A DNA stretch of 64,000 nucleotides, taken from NCBI RefSeq assembly GCF_024199945.1, contig NZ_JANADP010000001.1:4154001-4218000 (forward strand), given 5' to 3'. Every line of letters begins with the position of its first letter. Within the stretch, counting starts at the first letter, position 1. A program made the position numbers and the translations under genes. Under the pieces are notes generated by a model. That model was not told where the DNA came from, ran no database searches, and was given only the letters and a program-made list of their open reading frames with translations. Below are positions 19,681 through 28,275 of this stretch, piece after piece. The DNA is from Bradyrhizobium sp. CCGUVB4N (lineage in GTDB: Bacteria; Pseudomonadota; Alphaproteobacteria; Rhizobiales; Xanthobacteraceae).

Positions 19681-19700
19681 CATCCTCCGATCGGAGGATG
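19681..19700. promoter_or_regulatory. perfect 20-bp palindrome upstream of LuxR paralogue 2
   Basis: CATCCTCCGATCGGAGGATG is identical on both strands. It lies 61 bp before the ATG of the LuxR-type gene at 19761. Twenty bp is the size of sites bound by LuxR-type dimers, so it may be an autoregulatory operator; it could also be the second stem of a tandem terminator. Confidence 0.5.
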
Positions 19701-19760
19701 AGGGGGTGCCCCGATCGTGATATTGTGCCCGGCATTGTTCATCCAAAGCCATACAACGCC

Positions 19761-20879
19761 ATGCCGAGAGCTCGGAAGCTGCCCGATCTGGTCGAGTCCA
19801 TCTACGATGCCGGTCTCGACCCCTCGCTCTGGAACGACGTCGTCGTGGGTATCCGCGATTTCGTCGGTGGCCAGGCCTGTGGGCTGTTTTCGAAGGATTC
19901 GATCAGCAAGTTCGGTGTCACGCACTATTATTGCGGAGCCGATCCGCACTACATCCAGCTCTATTCCGAGACCCACTCCAAGTTCGATCCGTTGGCGATC
20001 CTGCCGCCACACGGCCAGATCGTCAGCATCCCCGATCTCGTTCATTTCGACGAATATCGCCGCGGGCGTTTCTATCAGGAATGGATGCAGCCGCAGGGCT
20101 CTCACGATGCCGCCAATGTCGTGCTCGAGAAATCGAACGCGCACTGCCCGGTGATGATGACGGTGCTCTCGGGCCGGCGCATGGTCGACCCCGGAATGAA
20201 GCACCGGATGTCGCTGATCGTGCCGCATGCCAGCCGCGCGCTGCTCGTCAACCGGGCGATCAACTCGAAGCTGACGCTGGCCACGGCACTCGCGGATGTC
20301 CTGGACAACCTCTCATCCGGCATTTTCCTGCTCGATTCCTGCTGCCACCTGGTGCACGCCAATGCGAGCGGCTACGCGCTGCTCGAAGCCGGCGACGCGG
20401 TCCGCATCGTTGCCGGCCAGCTCATGACCAGCGGCACCGAGGCCAATCAGACGCTGCGGGATGCTTTTGCGGCCCGCGGCGATGCCGCCTCGCTTCTCGC
20501 AGGAGGGCATGCCATTCCGTTGCTTTCGCCGAAGGGCGAGCGCTACGTCGCGCATATCCTGCCGTTGTCCTCGGTGCTGCGGAACGGCAGCGAGCGCTCG
20601 TCCGATGCCGTCGGTGCGGTGCTGCTGCGCAAGGTCACGCTTGGCGGGCACGCCTACGGCGAGCTGATCGCGCGGACCTTCGATCTGACGCCGGCGGAAC
20701 TGCGCGTGTTCCTGTCGATCGTCGAGGTCGGCGGCGTCCCGGAGACGTCCATCGCGCTCGGTATAGCGGAGACGACTGTGAAGACGCATCTGCATCGCGT
20801 GTTCGCCAAGACGGGCGTCGCGCGTCAGGCGGATCTCGTCAAGCTCGCGGCCGGATTCTCCAATCCACTTGTCAACTAG
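19761..20879 (+). CDS. LuxR-type transcriptional regulator (paralogue 2)
   Basis: A 372-aa protein with the same layout as the gene at 20986: an N-terminal domain starting LPDLVESIYDAGLDPSLW, a PAS-like core with LSSGIFLLDSCCHLVHANA near residue 190, and a LuxR helix-turn-helix at the C-terminus (GIAETTVKTHLHRVFAKTG). An in-frame ATG at 19644 would include the hairpin and palindrome in the coding region, so the ATG at 19761 is chosen; no clear ribosome site is seen. It is separated from paralogue 3 by 106 bp and clearly arose by tandem duplication. Confidence 0.88.
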   Translation: MPRARKLPDLVESIYDAGLDPSLWNDVVVGIRDFVGGQACGLFSKDSISKFGVTHYYCGADPHYIQLYSETHSKFDPLAILPPHGQIVSIPDLVHFDEYRRGRFYQEWMQPQGSHDAANVVLEKSNAHCPVMMTVLSGRRMVDPGMKHRMSLIVPHASRALLVNRAINSKLTLATALADVLDNLSSGIFLLDSCCHLVHANASGYALLEAGDAVRIVAGQLMTSGTEANQTLRDAFAARGDAASLLAGGHAIPLLSPKGERYVAHILPLSSVLRNGSERSSDAVGAVLLRKVTLGGHAYGELIARTFDLTPAELRVFLSIVEVGGVPETSIALGIAETTVKTHLHRVFAKTGVARQADLVKLAAGFSNPLVN

Positions 20880-20985
20880 CCGGTTATTTGGCGCGAAACC
20901 GTTGAACCTATCGGTGTCTCGGCCGACTCCATAGAAAAGCCGCAGGGCATCAACGTCTCAAATCCGCGCTGGACTATTGGCTTCA

Positions 20986-22107
20986 ATGCAGCTGACCGCA
21001 GAACATTCCGAGTTGATCGAGAGCATCTATGACGCCGGACTCAATCCTGAGTTGTGGTCCGATGTCGTCGTCATGCTCAACGGATTTTTCGGCAGCCGGG
21101 CCTGCGGCCTGATTTCAAAGGACAAGGTCAGCAAATCCGGATCGACGCATTATTATTGCGGGGTCGACCCGCATTTCATCCAGCTCTATGCCGACGAATA
21201 CGCGCAGCATGACCCGCTCGCCAGGCTGCCGCGCTATGGCGAGGTACGCAACATCCCCGACCTCGTGAATTTCGACGAATATCGGCGCGGGCGCTTTTAT
21301 CAGGAATGGTTGCGCCCCCAAGGCTGTGCCGACGTCGCGAATGTGGTGCTGGAACAGGCGAGTTCGCCGTGTCCGATGCTGATGACGGTGATCCCGGGCA
21401 GCGAGATGCTGGACGCGAAGATGCGTGCGCGCATGCAACTCATTGTTCCACATGCCAGCCGCGCCTTGATGATCAACCGCGCGGTCGAGCGGAAGCAGCA
21501 GAAGGCCATCGCGCTTGCCGATGTCGTGGATCAATTGAGTGCCGGCGTGATCCTGCTCGATGCCGCCTGCAACATCGTCTACAGCAATCCGGCGGCCGCC
21601 GCGATCCTGGACGAGGACGACGTCTTGCGGTCAGTCAATGGCCGCCTGCTGGCGAGATCGCCCGACGCGAACGCGGCGCTGCGCAACGTTTTTCGTGACG
21701 AAGCGGAGGTCGCCGCAGCTGCGGCGGCGGACCGCAATATTCTGCTGACATCGAGCGACGGATCGCATCACGTCGCCCATGTGGTCGCGCTGCCCTCGCT
21801 TCTGCGCGAGGGGAATGTGGGGCGTGCCGGTGGTGCCATCGGCGCCCTGTTCGTCTGGAAGGCGAAGCTCGATGCGCGCTCCTGCGCCGGGCTGCTCGAC
21901 CGTACGTTCGAGCTGACGCCTGCGGAGCTCACGGTTCTGCAGTCCATTGTCGAAATCGGCGGCGTGCCGGAGACGGCCGACGCGCTCGGTATAGCCGAGA
22001 CGACGGTGAAGACGCACCTGCATCGCGTGTTCGCCAAGACCGGTACGAGCCGCCAGGCCGACCTCGTCAAGCTCGCGGCAGGTTTTGCCAACCCTCTGGT
22101 GCACTGA
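20986..22107 (+). CDS. LuxR-type transcriptional regulator (paralogue 3)
   Basis: A 373-aa protein very similar to paralogue 2 along its length: both have SKFG/SKSG-x-THYYCG-x-DPH, then RRGRFYQEW, and nearly identical helix-turn-helix segments. The start is ATG 20986; a TTG at 20977 is also in frame. The PAS-like core (LSAGVILLDAACNIVYSNP) differs more from paralogue 2 than the DNA-binding end does, so the two may read different signals at shared sites (inference). Confidence 0.88.
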   Translation: MQLTAEHSELIESIYDAGLNPELWSDVVVMLNGFFGSRACGLISKDKVSKSGSTHYYCGVDPHFIQLYADEYAQHDPLARLPRYGEVRNIPDLVNFDEYRRGRFYQEWLRPQGCADVANVVLEQASSPCPMLMTVIPGSEMLDAKMRARMQLIVPHASRALMINRAVERKQQKAIALADVVDQLSAGVILLDAACNIVYSNPAAAAILDEDDVLRSVNGRLLARSPDANAALRNVFRDEAEVAAAAAADRNILLTSSDGSHHVAHVVALPSLLREGNVGRAGGAIGALFVWKAKLDARSCAGLLDRTFELTPAELTVLQSIVEIGGVPETADALGIAETTVKTHLHRVFAKTGTSRQADLVKLAAGFANPLVH

Positions 22108-22327
22108 CGCATCGTCAGCGCTGAACAAAGCATCAGCACCGCGCCCGCAATTTCATCATCAGATTGTTATCGCGCGTCATTCGTTTGGGTGACGCGATTT
22201 GCTGCGTTCTCTCCTACGAGAGCACACACGCGTTCTTGTTCGTCGCGTGCGATTCGTGTGTGAAGCAACTCACAGTGGTTCAGGGTGAATTCCATCAATC
22301 TCGCTTTCAGGTTGAGAGGAGATCGTC

Positions 22328-22585
22328 ATGCGAACAACGGCACGGAGCCTTGTCGGGAAATTCCACGACGCCGTCGATCGCATGGTCGCAGCGCTGCATC
22401 AGCAGCGTGCCATCGAAGCCCGGCGCGTGTTGCAGCGCTACCGCCATCTGCTGGAAACGCAGCACGAAACATTGCCTTTGAGTGACGCCGATTTTGTCTG
22501 CAGCGAAGAGGAATTTTCAGAAAATGCCGATCAATCTGATGCGCGCGAGCGCGGAGTCAGTCACGCGGGTCTCGCGCGCGCGTAA
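22328..22585 (+). CDS. hypothetical protein (85 aa)
   Basis: An ATG at 22328 follows a good ribosome site (GAGAGGAGA). The product is helical and basic at the N-terminus (VDRMVAALHQQRAIEARRVL) and acidic near the C-terminus (CSEEEFSENADQSDARE). No membrane helix or known motif is visible. Its last 62 nt overlap the next small gene in a different frame. A role cannot be assigned. Confidence 0.6.
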   Translation: MRTTARSLVGKFHDAVDRMVAALHQQRAIEARRVLQRYRHLLETQHETLPLSDADFVCSEEEFSENADQSDARERGVSHAGLARA

Positions 22586-22757
22586 CGGCAACATCGTTGC
22601 AGTAGCGCTCACCGCCGCGCTCATCGTCCTTCAACTGGCAGGGCTCATCATGCTGGAACGATCGCATGCGCATGCGATGCAGGTGTCGTTTCCGCGCGAG
22701 CCTGCAAGCTGCGGAGAAAGCGCCGCCGCACCGGTCCCGCAGATCCCCTATGATTGA
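22524..22757 (+). CDS. small single-pass membrane protein (77 aa)
   Basis: The ATG at 22524 has GAAGAGGAA upstream. After a basic N-terminus, one helix (about residues 25-43, VALTAALIVLQLAGLIML) is followed by a mostly polar tail with RSHAHAMQ and prolines at the end. It overlaps the 85-aa gene by 62 nt and ends 14 bp before the exporter start, so it is probably co-transcribed with the TauE-type gene. Function unknown. Confidence 0.6.
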   Translation: MPINLMRASAESVTRVSRARNGNIVAVALTAALIVLQLAGLIMLERSHAHAMQVSFPREPASCGESAAAPVPQIPYD

Positions 22758-22771
22758 GTGGAGGGCAGACC

Positions 22772-23500
22772 GTGCCTGACATTACGACACTGCTGCTCCT
22801 CAGCACCGCCGTATTCGCCGGAGCGTTCGTCTCAGGGCTCTCGGGATTCGCATTCTCGGCCGTGGCGGGCGCGATCCTGTTGCGGGTGTTCCAGCCGCTG
22901 GAGGCCGTGCCGCTGATGATGGCCTGCAGCATCGGCGTGCAGGCGACCAATCTGTGGGCGCTCCGGCGCAGCATCCGCTGGGAGGGAAGCCTGTTCCTGA
23001 TCATCGGTGGGCTGATCGGCGTTCCCATTGCGGTATCGCTATTGCAGTCGACCGACACGCATCTGCTTCGGCGCGGCTTTGGTGTGGTCGTTGCGCTCTA
23101 TGCCGCCTACATGCTGCTGCGGCCGACGCTGGTGACGGCCGGTGAGGCGGTCGGCCGGCACTGGGTTGCGTTGATCGGCTTCGGAGGAGGGCTCGTCGGC
23201 GGGCTCACCGCGATGCCCGGCGCGATCCCGACGATCTGGTGCGACATGCGTGGCATGCCCAAGAGCGAGCAGCGCGGGCTGGTCCAGCCGTTCATCGCCG
23301 CGATGCAGGTCTTTGCGATCATCCTGCTGGTCGGGCATCAGGATCTGTCGTCAAAGGTCTTCGTCGATCTCGCGGTCAGCCTGCCTGCGCTGTTCGCGGG
23401 ATCCGCGCTCGGTGTGATTGCCTTTCACCGGGTGAACGAGACGGTCTTTCGCAAGACCGTGCTCGTTCTGTTGCTGATATCGGGGATTTCCCTGATCTAG
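22772..23500 (+). CDS. TauE/SafE-family sulfite/anion exporter
   Basis: A 242-aa membrane protein with about eight helices and the TauE/SafE features FVSGLSGFAFSAVAGAILLR near the N-terminus and GFGGGLVGGLTAMPGAIPT in the second half, the two inverted halves of the family. It is predicted to move sulfite, sulfoacetate or similar organosulfur anions across the inner membrane; the exact ion is not readable. The start is GTG 22772 with GGAGGG six bases upstream. Its stop overlaps the convergent RND permease stop by 4 nt (CTAG). Confidence 0.88.
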   Translation: MPDITTLLLLSTAVFAGAFVSGLSGFAFSAVAGAILLRVFQPLEAVPLMMACSIGVQATNLWALRRSIRWEGSLFLIIGGLIGVPIAVSLLQSTDTHLLRRGFGVVVALYAAYMLLRPTLVTAGEAVGRHWVALIGFGGGLVGGLTAMPGAIPTIWCDMRGMPKSEQRGLVQPFIAAMQVFAIILLVGHQDLSSKVFVDLAVSLPALFAGSALGVIAFHRVNETVFRKTVLVLLLISGISLI

Positions 23501-26500
23501 TGGCCAGGGACTTCTTGGTTAAGGCCCTGAACCGGAGCCGCGCTGATGTCGCTGCCGTGATGCACCAGCGGCTTCATGCCGGTGACGGTCCGCAGCAGCA
23601 CATAAAACACGGGCGTCAGGAACAGGCCGAACACGGTGACGCCGATCATGCCGGAGAACACGGCAACGCCCATGGCGCGCCGCATCTCCGAGCCGGCGCC
23701 GGTCGAGAGCACCAGCGGCAGCACACCCATGATGAAGGCCATCGACGTCATCAGGATCGGACGCAACCGCAGCCGGCTCGCCTCGATCGCGGCCCGGATC
23801 GGCGTGCGACCTGCGAATTCGAGCTCGCGCGCGAATTCGACGATCAGGATCGCGTTCTTGGCTGAGAGACCCACGAGAACGATAAGTCCGATCTGGGTGA
23901 AGACGTTGTTGTCGCCCTTCGAGAGCCAGACGCCGAACATCGCGGCCAGCAGACCCATCGGCACGATCATGATGATCGAAAGCGGCAGGGTCAGGCTCTC
24001 ATAAAGCGCCGCCAGCACCAGGAACACCAGCAGGATCGCCAGCGGGAACACCCAGAGCCCGGAATTGCCGGCGATGAACTCCTGATAGGTCAGGTCGGTC
24101 CATTCGAAGGCAAAACCCGGCGGCAGCGTCTCCGCCGCGATCCGCGTCGCAGCCTCCTGCGCCTGGCCGGAGGAGAAGCCGGGGGCGGCCGCCGCGTTGA
24201 TGTCGGACGACAGGAAGCCGTTGTAGCGGATCGCGCGCTCAGGGCCCGCGCTCTGGCGGATCGTGAGCAGCGCCGATAGCGGCACCATGTCGCCCGAGGA
24301 TGAGCGCACCTTCAGCTGCCTGATGTCGTCGGCGCGTGCGCGGAACGGCGCATCGGCTTGGACATAGACGGAGTAGGTACGGCCAAATTTGTTGAAGTCG
24401 TTGACGTAGTAGGACCCGAGGTAGATCTGCAGCGTGTTGAACACCTCGGTCACGGGGACGCCGAGCTGTAGCGCCTTGGTGCGGTCGATGTCGGCGAACA
24501 GCTGGGGCACGTTGACCTGGAAGCTCGAGAACACGCCGGCGATCTCCGGCGCTTTCTGCATCGCCGCCATGAACGCCTTGGTCGCCTCGTTCAGCGCCTC
24601 ATAACCGAGACCGGCGCGATCCTCGATCTGGAGCTTGAAGCCGCCGATGGTGCCGAGGCCGTTGACCGGCGGCGGCGGGAACATGGCGATGAAGGCTTCC
24701 TGGATGCCGGAGTATTTCTTGTTCAGGTCGGCGGCGATGGCATTGCCGCTCAGTGCCGGGCCCTTGCGCTCGTCGAACGGTTTCAGCGTCGAGAACACGA
24801 TGCCGGCGTTGGACGAATTGGTGAAACCGGAGATCGACAGGCCCGGGAAGGCCACAGAACTCTCGACACCGGGCTGGGTCAGCGCGATGTCGCTCATCTT
24901 GCGGATCACCTCTTCGGTGCGGTCGAGCGTTGCTCCGTCGGGCAGCCGCGAGAAGCCGACCAGATATTGCTTGTCCTGGCCCGGCACAAAGCCGCTCGGC
25001 ACCTGCTGGAACAGGAAGGCGGTCAGACCGACCAGGACCACATAGAGCCCCATCACCGCGGCCTTGCCGGAGATCACCTTGGTGACGGTGCCGCTGTAAC
25101 TCTCCGAGGAGTAGGTGAAGGCGCGGTTGAAGCGGCGGAAGAACCAGCCGAGGCCCTTTTCCATGATGATCGTCAGGCGGTCCTTGGGCTCGTTATGACC
25201 TTTGAGCAGCAGGGCCGACAGGGCCGGCGACAGCGTCAGCGAGTTGACGGCCGAGATCACCGTTGAGATCGCGATCGTCAGCGCGAACTGCTTGTAGAAC
25301 TGCCCGGTGAGGCCGGAAATGAAGGCCAGCGGCACGAACACCGCGATCAGCACCATCGCGATGGCGATGATCGGCCCGGACACCTCGCGCATCGCCTGAT
25401 AGGTGGCGTCGCGCGGCGACAGCCCGCCCTCGATGTTGCGCTCGACATTCTCGACCACGACGATGGCGTCGTCGACGACGATGCCGATGGCGAGCACGAG
25501 GCCGAACAGGCTGAGCGCGTTGATGGAGAAGCCGAACACATGCATCACGGCAAACGTGCCGACGATCGAGACCGGCACGGCGAGCAGCGGGATGATCGAG
25601 GCGCGCCAGGTCTGCAGGAACAGGATCACGACCAGCACCACCAGCGCGATCGCCTCGAGCAGCGTGTGGATCACGGCCTCGATCGACGAGCGCACGAACT
25701 GGGTGGGATCGTAGACGATCTGGTAGGACACGCCCTCCGGCATGTTCTTCTTGATCTCGGCCATGGTGGCGCGGACGTGGTCGGAAATCTCCAGCGCGTT
25801 GGAGCCGGGCGCCTGGAAGATCGGGATCGCAACCGCCTGCTTGTTGTCGAGCAGCGAGCGCAGGCCGTATTCGGATGCGCCGAGCTCGACCCGCGCGACG
25901 TCGCGCAAGCGAACGACTTCGCCGCGGGTGCCGGTCTTGACCACGATGTCGCCGAACTGCTCTTCGTTGGCCAGACGTCCCTCGGCGTTGACCGATAGCT
26001 GCAGGTCGATGCCCTTGACGTTGGGAGAGGAGCCGACCACGCCGGCGGCCGCCTCGACGTTCTGCGCCTGGATCGCCTTGACGATGTCGCTGGCGGTCAG
26101 CCCATGCTCGGCCGCCTTCTGGGGATCGACCCAGACCCGCATCGAATAGTCGCCGGCACCGTAAAGCTGGACGTCACCGACACCGTCGATCCGCGCCAGG
26201 CGGTCCTTGACGTTGAGCACCGCATAGTTGCGCAGATACGTCATGTCGTAGCGGTTGTTCGGCGACAACAGATGCACGACCATGGTGAGGTCGGGCGACG
26301 ACTTCTTGGTGATGATGCCGAGCTGGCGCACCACCGCCGGCAGGCGGGGCTCGGCCTGCTGCACGCGGTTCTGCACCAGCTGTGTTGCCTTGTCGGGATC
26401 GGTGCCGAGGCGGAACGTCACCGTCAGCGTCATGGCGCCGTCGGTGGTTGCCTGGCTCGACATGTACAGCATGCCTTCGACGCCGTTGATCTGCTCCTCG

Positions 26501-26700
26501 ATGGGCGTGGCCACCGTTTCCGCGATCACCTTGGGATTGGCGCCGGGATAGGTCGCGCGCACCAAGACGGAGGGCGGCACCACATCCGGATATTCGGAGA
26601 TCGGCATCGCGAACAGCGAGATCAGGCCCGCGAGGAAAATCAGCACCGACAGCACGCCGGCGAAAATCGGACGATCAATGAAGAACTTCGAGAGATTCAT
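23497..26700 (-). CDS. RND efflux permease (HAE1/AcrB type)
   Basis: A 1067-aa inner-membrane pump starting MNLSKFFIDRPIFAGVLSV. It has 12 predicted helices and two large periplasmic loops, with the proton-relay Asp pair in TM4 (GIVVDDAIVVVENVERN, about residues 407-408). It takes drugs or metabolites from periplasm or membrane and drives them out with protons. It is downstream of its adaptor gene (133-bp gap with two REP-like palindromes). No outer-membrane channel gene is nearby, so it probably uses a shared channel. Confidence 0.95.
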   Translation of the reverse strand: MNLSKFFIDRPIFAGVLSVLIFLAGLISLFAMPISEYPDVVPPSVLVRATYPGANPKVIAETVATPIEEQINGVEGMLYMSSQATTDGAMTLTVTFRLGTDPDKATQLVQNRVQQAEPRLPAVVRQLGIITKKSSPDLTMVVHLLSPNNRYDMTYLRNYAVLNVKDRLARIDGVGDVQLYGAGDYSMRVWVDPQKAAEHGLTASDIVKAIQAQNVEAAAGVVGSSPNVKGIDLQLSVNAEGRLANEEQFGDIVVKTGTRGEVVRLRDVARVELGASEYGLRSLLDNKQAVAIPIFQAPGSNALEISDHVRATMAEIKKNMPEGVSYQIVYDPTQFVRSSIEAVIHTLLEAIALVVLVVILFLQTWRASIIPLLAVPVSIVGTFAVMHVFGFSINALSLFGLVLAIGIVVDDAIVVVENVERNIEGGLSPRDATYQAMREVSGPIIAIAMVLIAVFVPLAFISGLTGQFYKQFALTIAISTVISAVNSLTLSPALSALLLKGHNEPKDRLTIIMEKGLGWFFRRFNRAFTYSSESYSGTVTKVISGKAAVMGLYVVLVGLTAFLFQQVPSGFVPGQDKQYLVGFSRLPDGATLDRTEEVIRKMSDIALTQPGVESSVAFPGLSISGFTNSSNAGIVFSTLKPFDERKGPALSGNAIAADLNKKYSGIQEAFIAMFPPPPVNGLGTIGGFKLQIEDRAGLGYEALNEATKAFMAAMQKAPEIAGVFSSFQVNVPQLFADIDRTKALQLGVPVTEVFNTLQIYLGSYYVNDFNKFGRTYSVYVQADAPFRARADDIRQLKVRSSSGDMVPLSALLTIRQSAGPERAIRYNGFLSSDINAAAAPGFSSGQAQEAATRIAAETLPPGFAFEWTDLTYQEFIAGNSGLWVFPLAILLVFLVLAALYESLTLPLSIIMIVPMGLLAAMFGVWLSKGDNNVFTQIGLIVLVGLSAKNAILIVEFARELEFAGRTPIRAAIEASRLRLRPILMTSMAFIMGVLPLVLSTGAGSEMRRAMGVAVFSGMIGVTVFGLFLTPVFYVLLRTVTGMKPLVHHGSDISAAPVQGLNQEVPGH

Positions 26701-26734
26701 GGCTTTGCCCCTGCAAGAGAGACAGCTCTCCCGT

Positions 26735-26769
26735 ATTCCGGGACGCGGGCTGTGCCGCGCTCCCGGAAT
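26735..26769. repeat. REP-like palindrome 1 between RND genes
   Basis: ATTCCGGGA (26735-26743) and TCCCGGAAT (26761-26769) form perfect 9-bp arms, with inner GCGG/CCGC pairing. Such CCGGGA/TCCCGG palindromes are repetitive intergenic elements in Bradyrhizobium genomes (from general knowledge). Confidence 0.6.
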
Positions 26770-26804
26770 TGGGATGCGATGTCTTGGTCGTTAAGTCGTC
26801 GTCA

Positions 26805-26825
26805 TTCCGGGCGCGTGGCCCGGAA
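26805..26825. repeat. REP-like palindrome 2 between RND genes
   Basis: TTCCGGG and CCCGGAA are perfect 7-bp arms around CGCGTGG, 36 bp from the first palindrome and preceded by CGTCA, as in other bradyrhizobial repeats. The pair sits inside the adaptor-permease operon and may tune mRNA stability. Confidence 0.6.
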
Positions 26826-26833
26826 CGAGGTAA

Positions 26834-28075
26834 CTAGCGTTGCACCACGTCCTGGTTGCTGTGGTTGGAGGCCTGCTGGCCGCGCGCACCCATCGCCGCG
26901 ACCTCGGTCTTGAGGAGAGCGCCCGGCCGTACGCGCTGCAGGCCGTTGACGACGATGCGATCGCCGGTTTTGAGGCCCGCTGTCACGATGCGCAGTCCGT
27001 CGACCGAGCCGCCAAGCGTGATCGGCCGGTAGACCGCACGGCTGTCATCGCCAACCGCCATCACGAACTTCTTGTCCTGGTCGGTGCCGATCGCACGCTC
27101 GTCGATCATCACCAGCGACTGCTGTTTCGGCTGCCCCATCCGTACGCGGGCGAACTGGCCGGGAATGAGACGCCCGTCCTCGTTCTGGAATACCGCGCGG
27201 ACACGGATGGTGCCGCTCTGGCCGTTGACCTGGTTGTCGATGAGCTGGATATGGCCCTTGGCCGAGAGGCCGCCGGAGGTCGCCATCTCGACCGGGATCT
27301 GGTCGAGATTGCCGCGCTTGCCGGTGCTATCTGCGATCGAGTTCAGTGCGCGCAGCACGACCTCTTCATCCGCATCGAAGGAGGCGTAGATCGGATTGAC
27401 CGAGACCAGCGACGTCAGCACCGGGGAGGCGGTGCCGGCGGCGACGAGATTGCCGACGGTAATCTCGAACTTGCCGACGCGCCCGTCCACGGGCGCGCGC
27501 ACTTCGGTGTAGTCGAGATTGAGCTTTGCGGTCTGGAGCGTCGCTTCGGCCGCCTTCACGTTGGCGATGGCCTCGCGATTGGCGTTGTCGCGCTGGTCGT
27601 AGTCACGCCGCGTGACGACGGCATTGCCAACCAGCTGTGCGCCGCGCTCGAGTTCGCTCTGGGTGAACACCACGCGGGCCTTCGCGGCCTCGAGCTGTGC
27701 GTTGGCCTTATCGACCTCGGCCTCGTAAGGCGCGGGGTCGATCTTGAACAGGACGTCACCGGCCTTCACCAGCGCGCCCTCGGTAAAGTTGGTCGACAGG
27801 ATCGCGCCGGCCACGCGCGGTCGAAGTTCGACGCGATTGATGGCCTCTAATCGGCCGGAGAAATCGTCCCACAGCACGGTCTGCTTTGGTTCGATCATCG
27901 CGACCGTCACGGAGACGGCCTGCTCAGCGGCGGCCGCCGTTGCGGTCGCTTGCGCGGCACGGAAATAGTGGCCGGTCGCGATCGAACCGGCTACGGCGAG
28001 GGCGCCCACGATCGCGACACCGCCGAGAAGACGGCGGACACGGCCAGGGCGAGAGGTGTTTTGGGAGGGGGGCAT
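26834..28075 (-). CDS. RND periplasmic adaptor (MexE/AcrA type)
   Basis: A 413-aa membrane-fusion protein with an N-terminal anchor (about residues 16-40), a lipoyl-like segment (VAGAILSTNFTEGALVKAGDVLFKIDP), a coiled-coil hairpin (about 125-185) and a beta-barrel end. TGGAG precedes the start at 28075. It precedes the RND permease in the same direction and is divergent from a TetR gene; a palindromic operator candidate lies 18 bp upstream of its start. The Ala-rich TATATAAAEQA-like stretch after the anchor is unremarkable. Confidence 0.93.
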   Translation of the reverse strand: MPPSQNTSRPGRVRRLLGGVAIVGALAVAGSIATGHYFRAAQATATAAAAEQAVSVTVAMIEPKQTVLWDDFSGRLEAINRVELRPRVAGAILSTNFTEGALVKAGDVLFKIDPAPYEAEVDKANAQLEAAKARVVFTQSELERGAQLVGNAVVTRRDYDQRDNANREAIANVKAAEATLQTAKLNLDYTEVRAPVDGRVGKFEITVGNLVAAGTASPVLTSLVSVNPIYASFDADEEVVLRALNSIADSTGKRGNLDQIPVEMATSGGLSAKGHIQLIDNQVNGQSGTIRVRAVFQNEDGRLIPGQFARVRMGQPKQQSLVMIDERAIGTDQDKKFVMAVGDDSRAVYRPITLGGSVDGLRIVTAGLKTGDRIVVNGLQRVRPGALLKTEVAAMGARGQQASNHSNQDVVQR

Positions 28076-28092
28076 TTGCGCGCTCCAGAAAT

Positions 28093-28106
28093 GTAGTGTT
28101 CACTAC
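28093..28106. promoter_or_regulatory. candidate TetR operator 1 (palindrome)
   Basis: GTAGTG-TT-CACTAC has perfect 6-bp arms and lies in the 200-bp gap between the adaptor gene (start 28075, minus) and the TetR gene (start 28276, plus). It contains the half-site GTTCACTA found again at 28149. Confidence 0.6.
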
Positions 28107-28143
28107 AGATGTGGAGCTGGATATCGCAGCGCAAGATACTTAT

Positions 28144-28158
28144 GTACCGTTCACTAAG
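28144..28158. promoter_or_regulatory. candidate TetR operator 2 (half-site)
   Basis: GTACCGTTCACTAAG contains GTTCACTA at 28149-28156, identical to the half-site at 28098-28105; the two are 51 bp apart, close to five helical turns. The reverse strand reads TAGTGAACGGTAC, similar to sites of AcrR-type repressors. Confidence 0.45.
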
Positions 28159-28275
28159 AAAATTGTAGCCGCTTACCGCAAGAATGTGAAGTCGGCAGAA
28201 ATATAAAGGTAGAACAAATAGATAGGATTTGACGTTAAGCCTCCGGCGGAACGTTAATTCCAAGGAGACAGGCAG

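Noticed and set aside
22164..22481. 105-codon plus-strand frame before the 85-aa gene
   Set aside because: Cys- and Ser-rich product with no helix pattern and no clear ribosome site; the overlapping frame at 22328 has a strong site.
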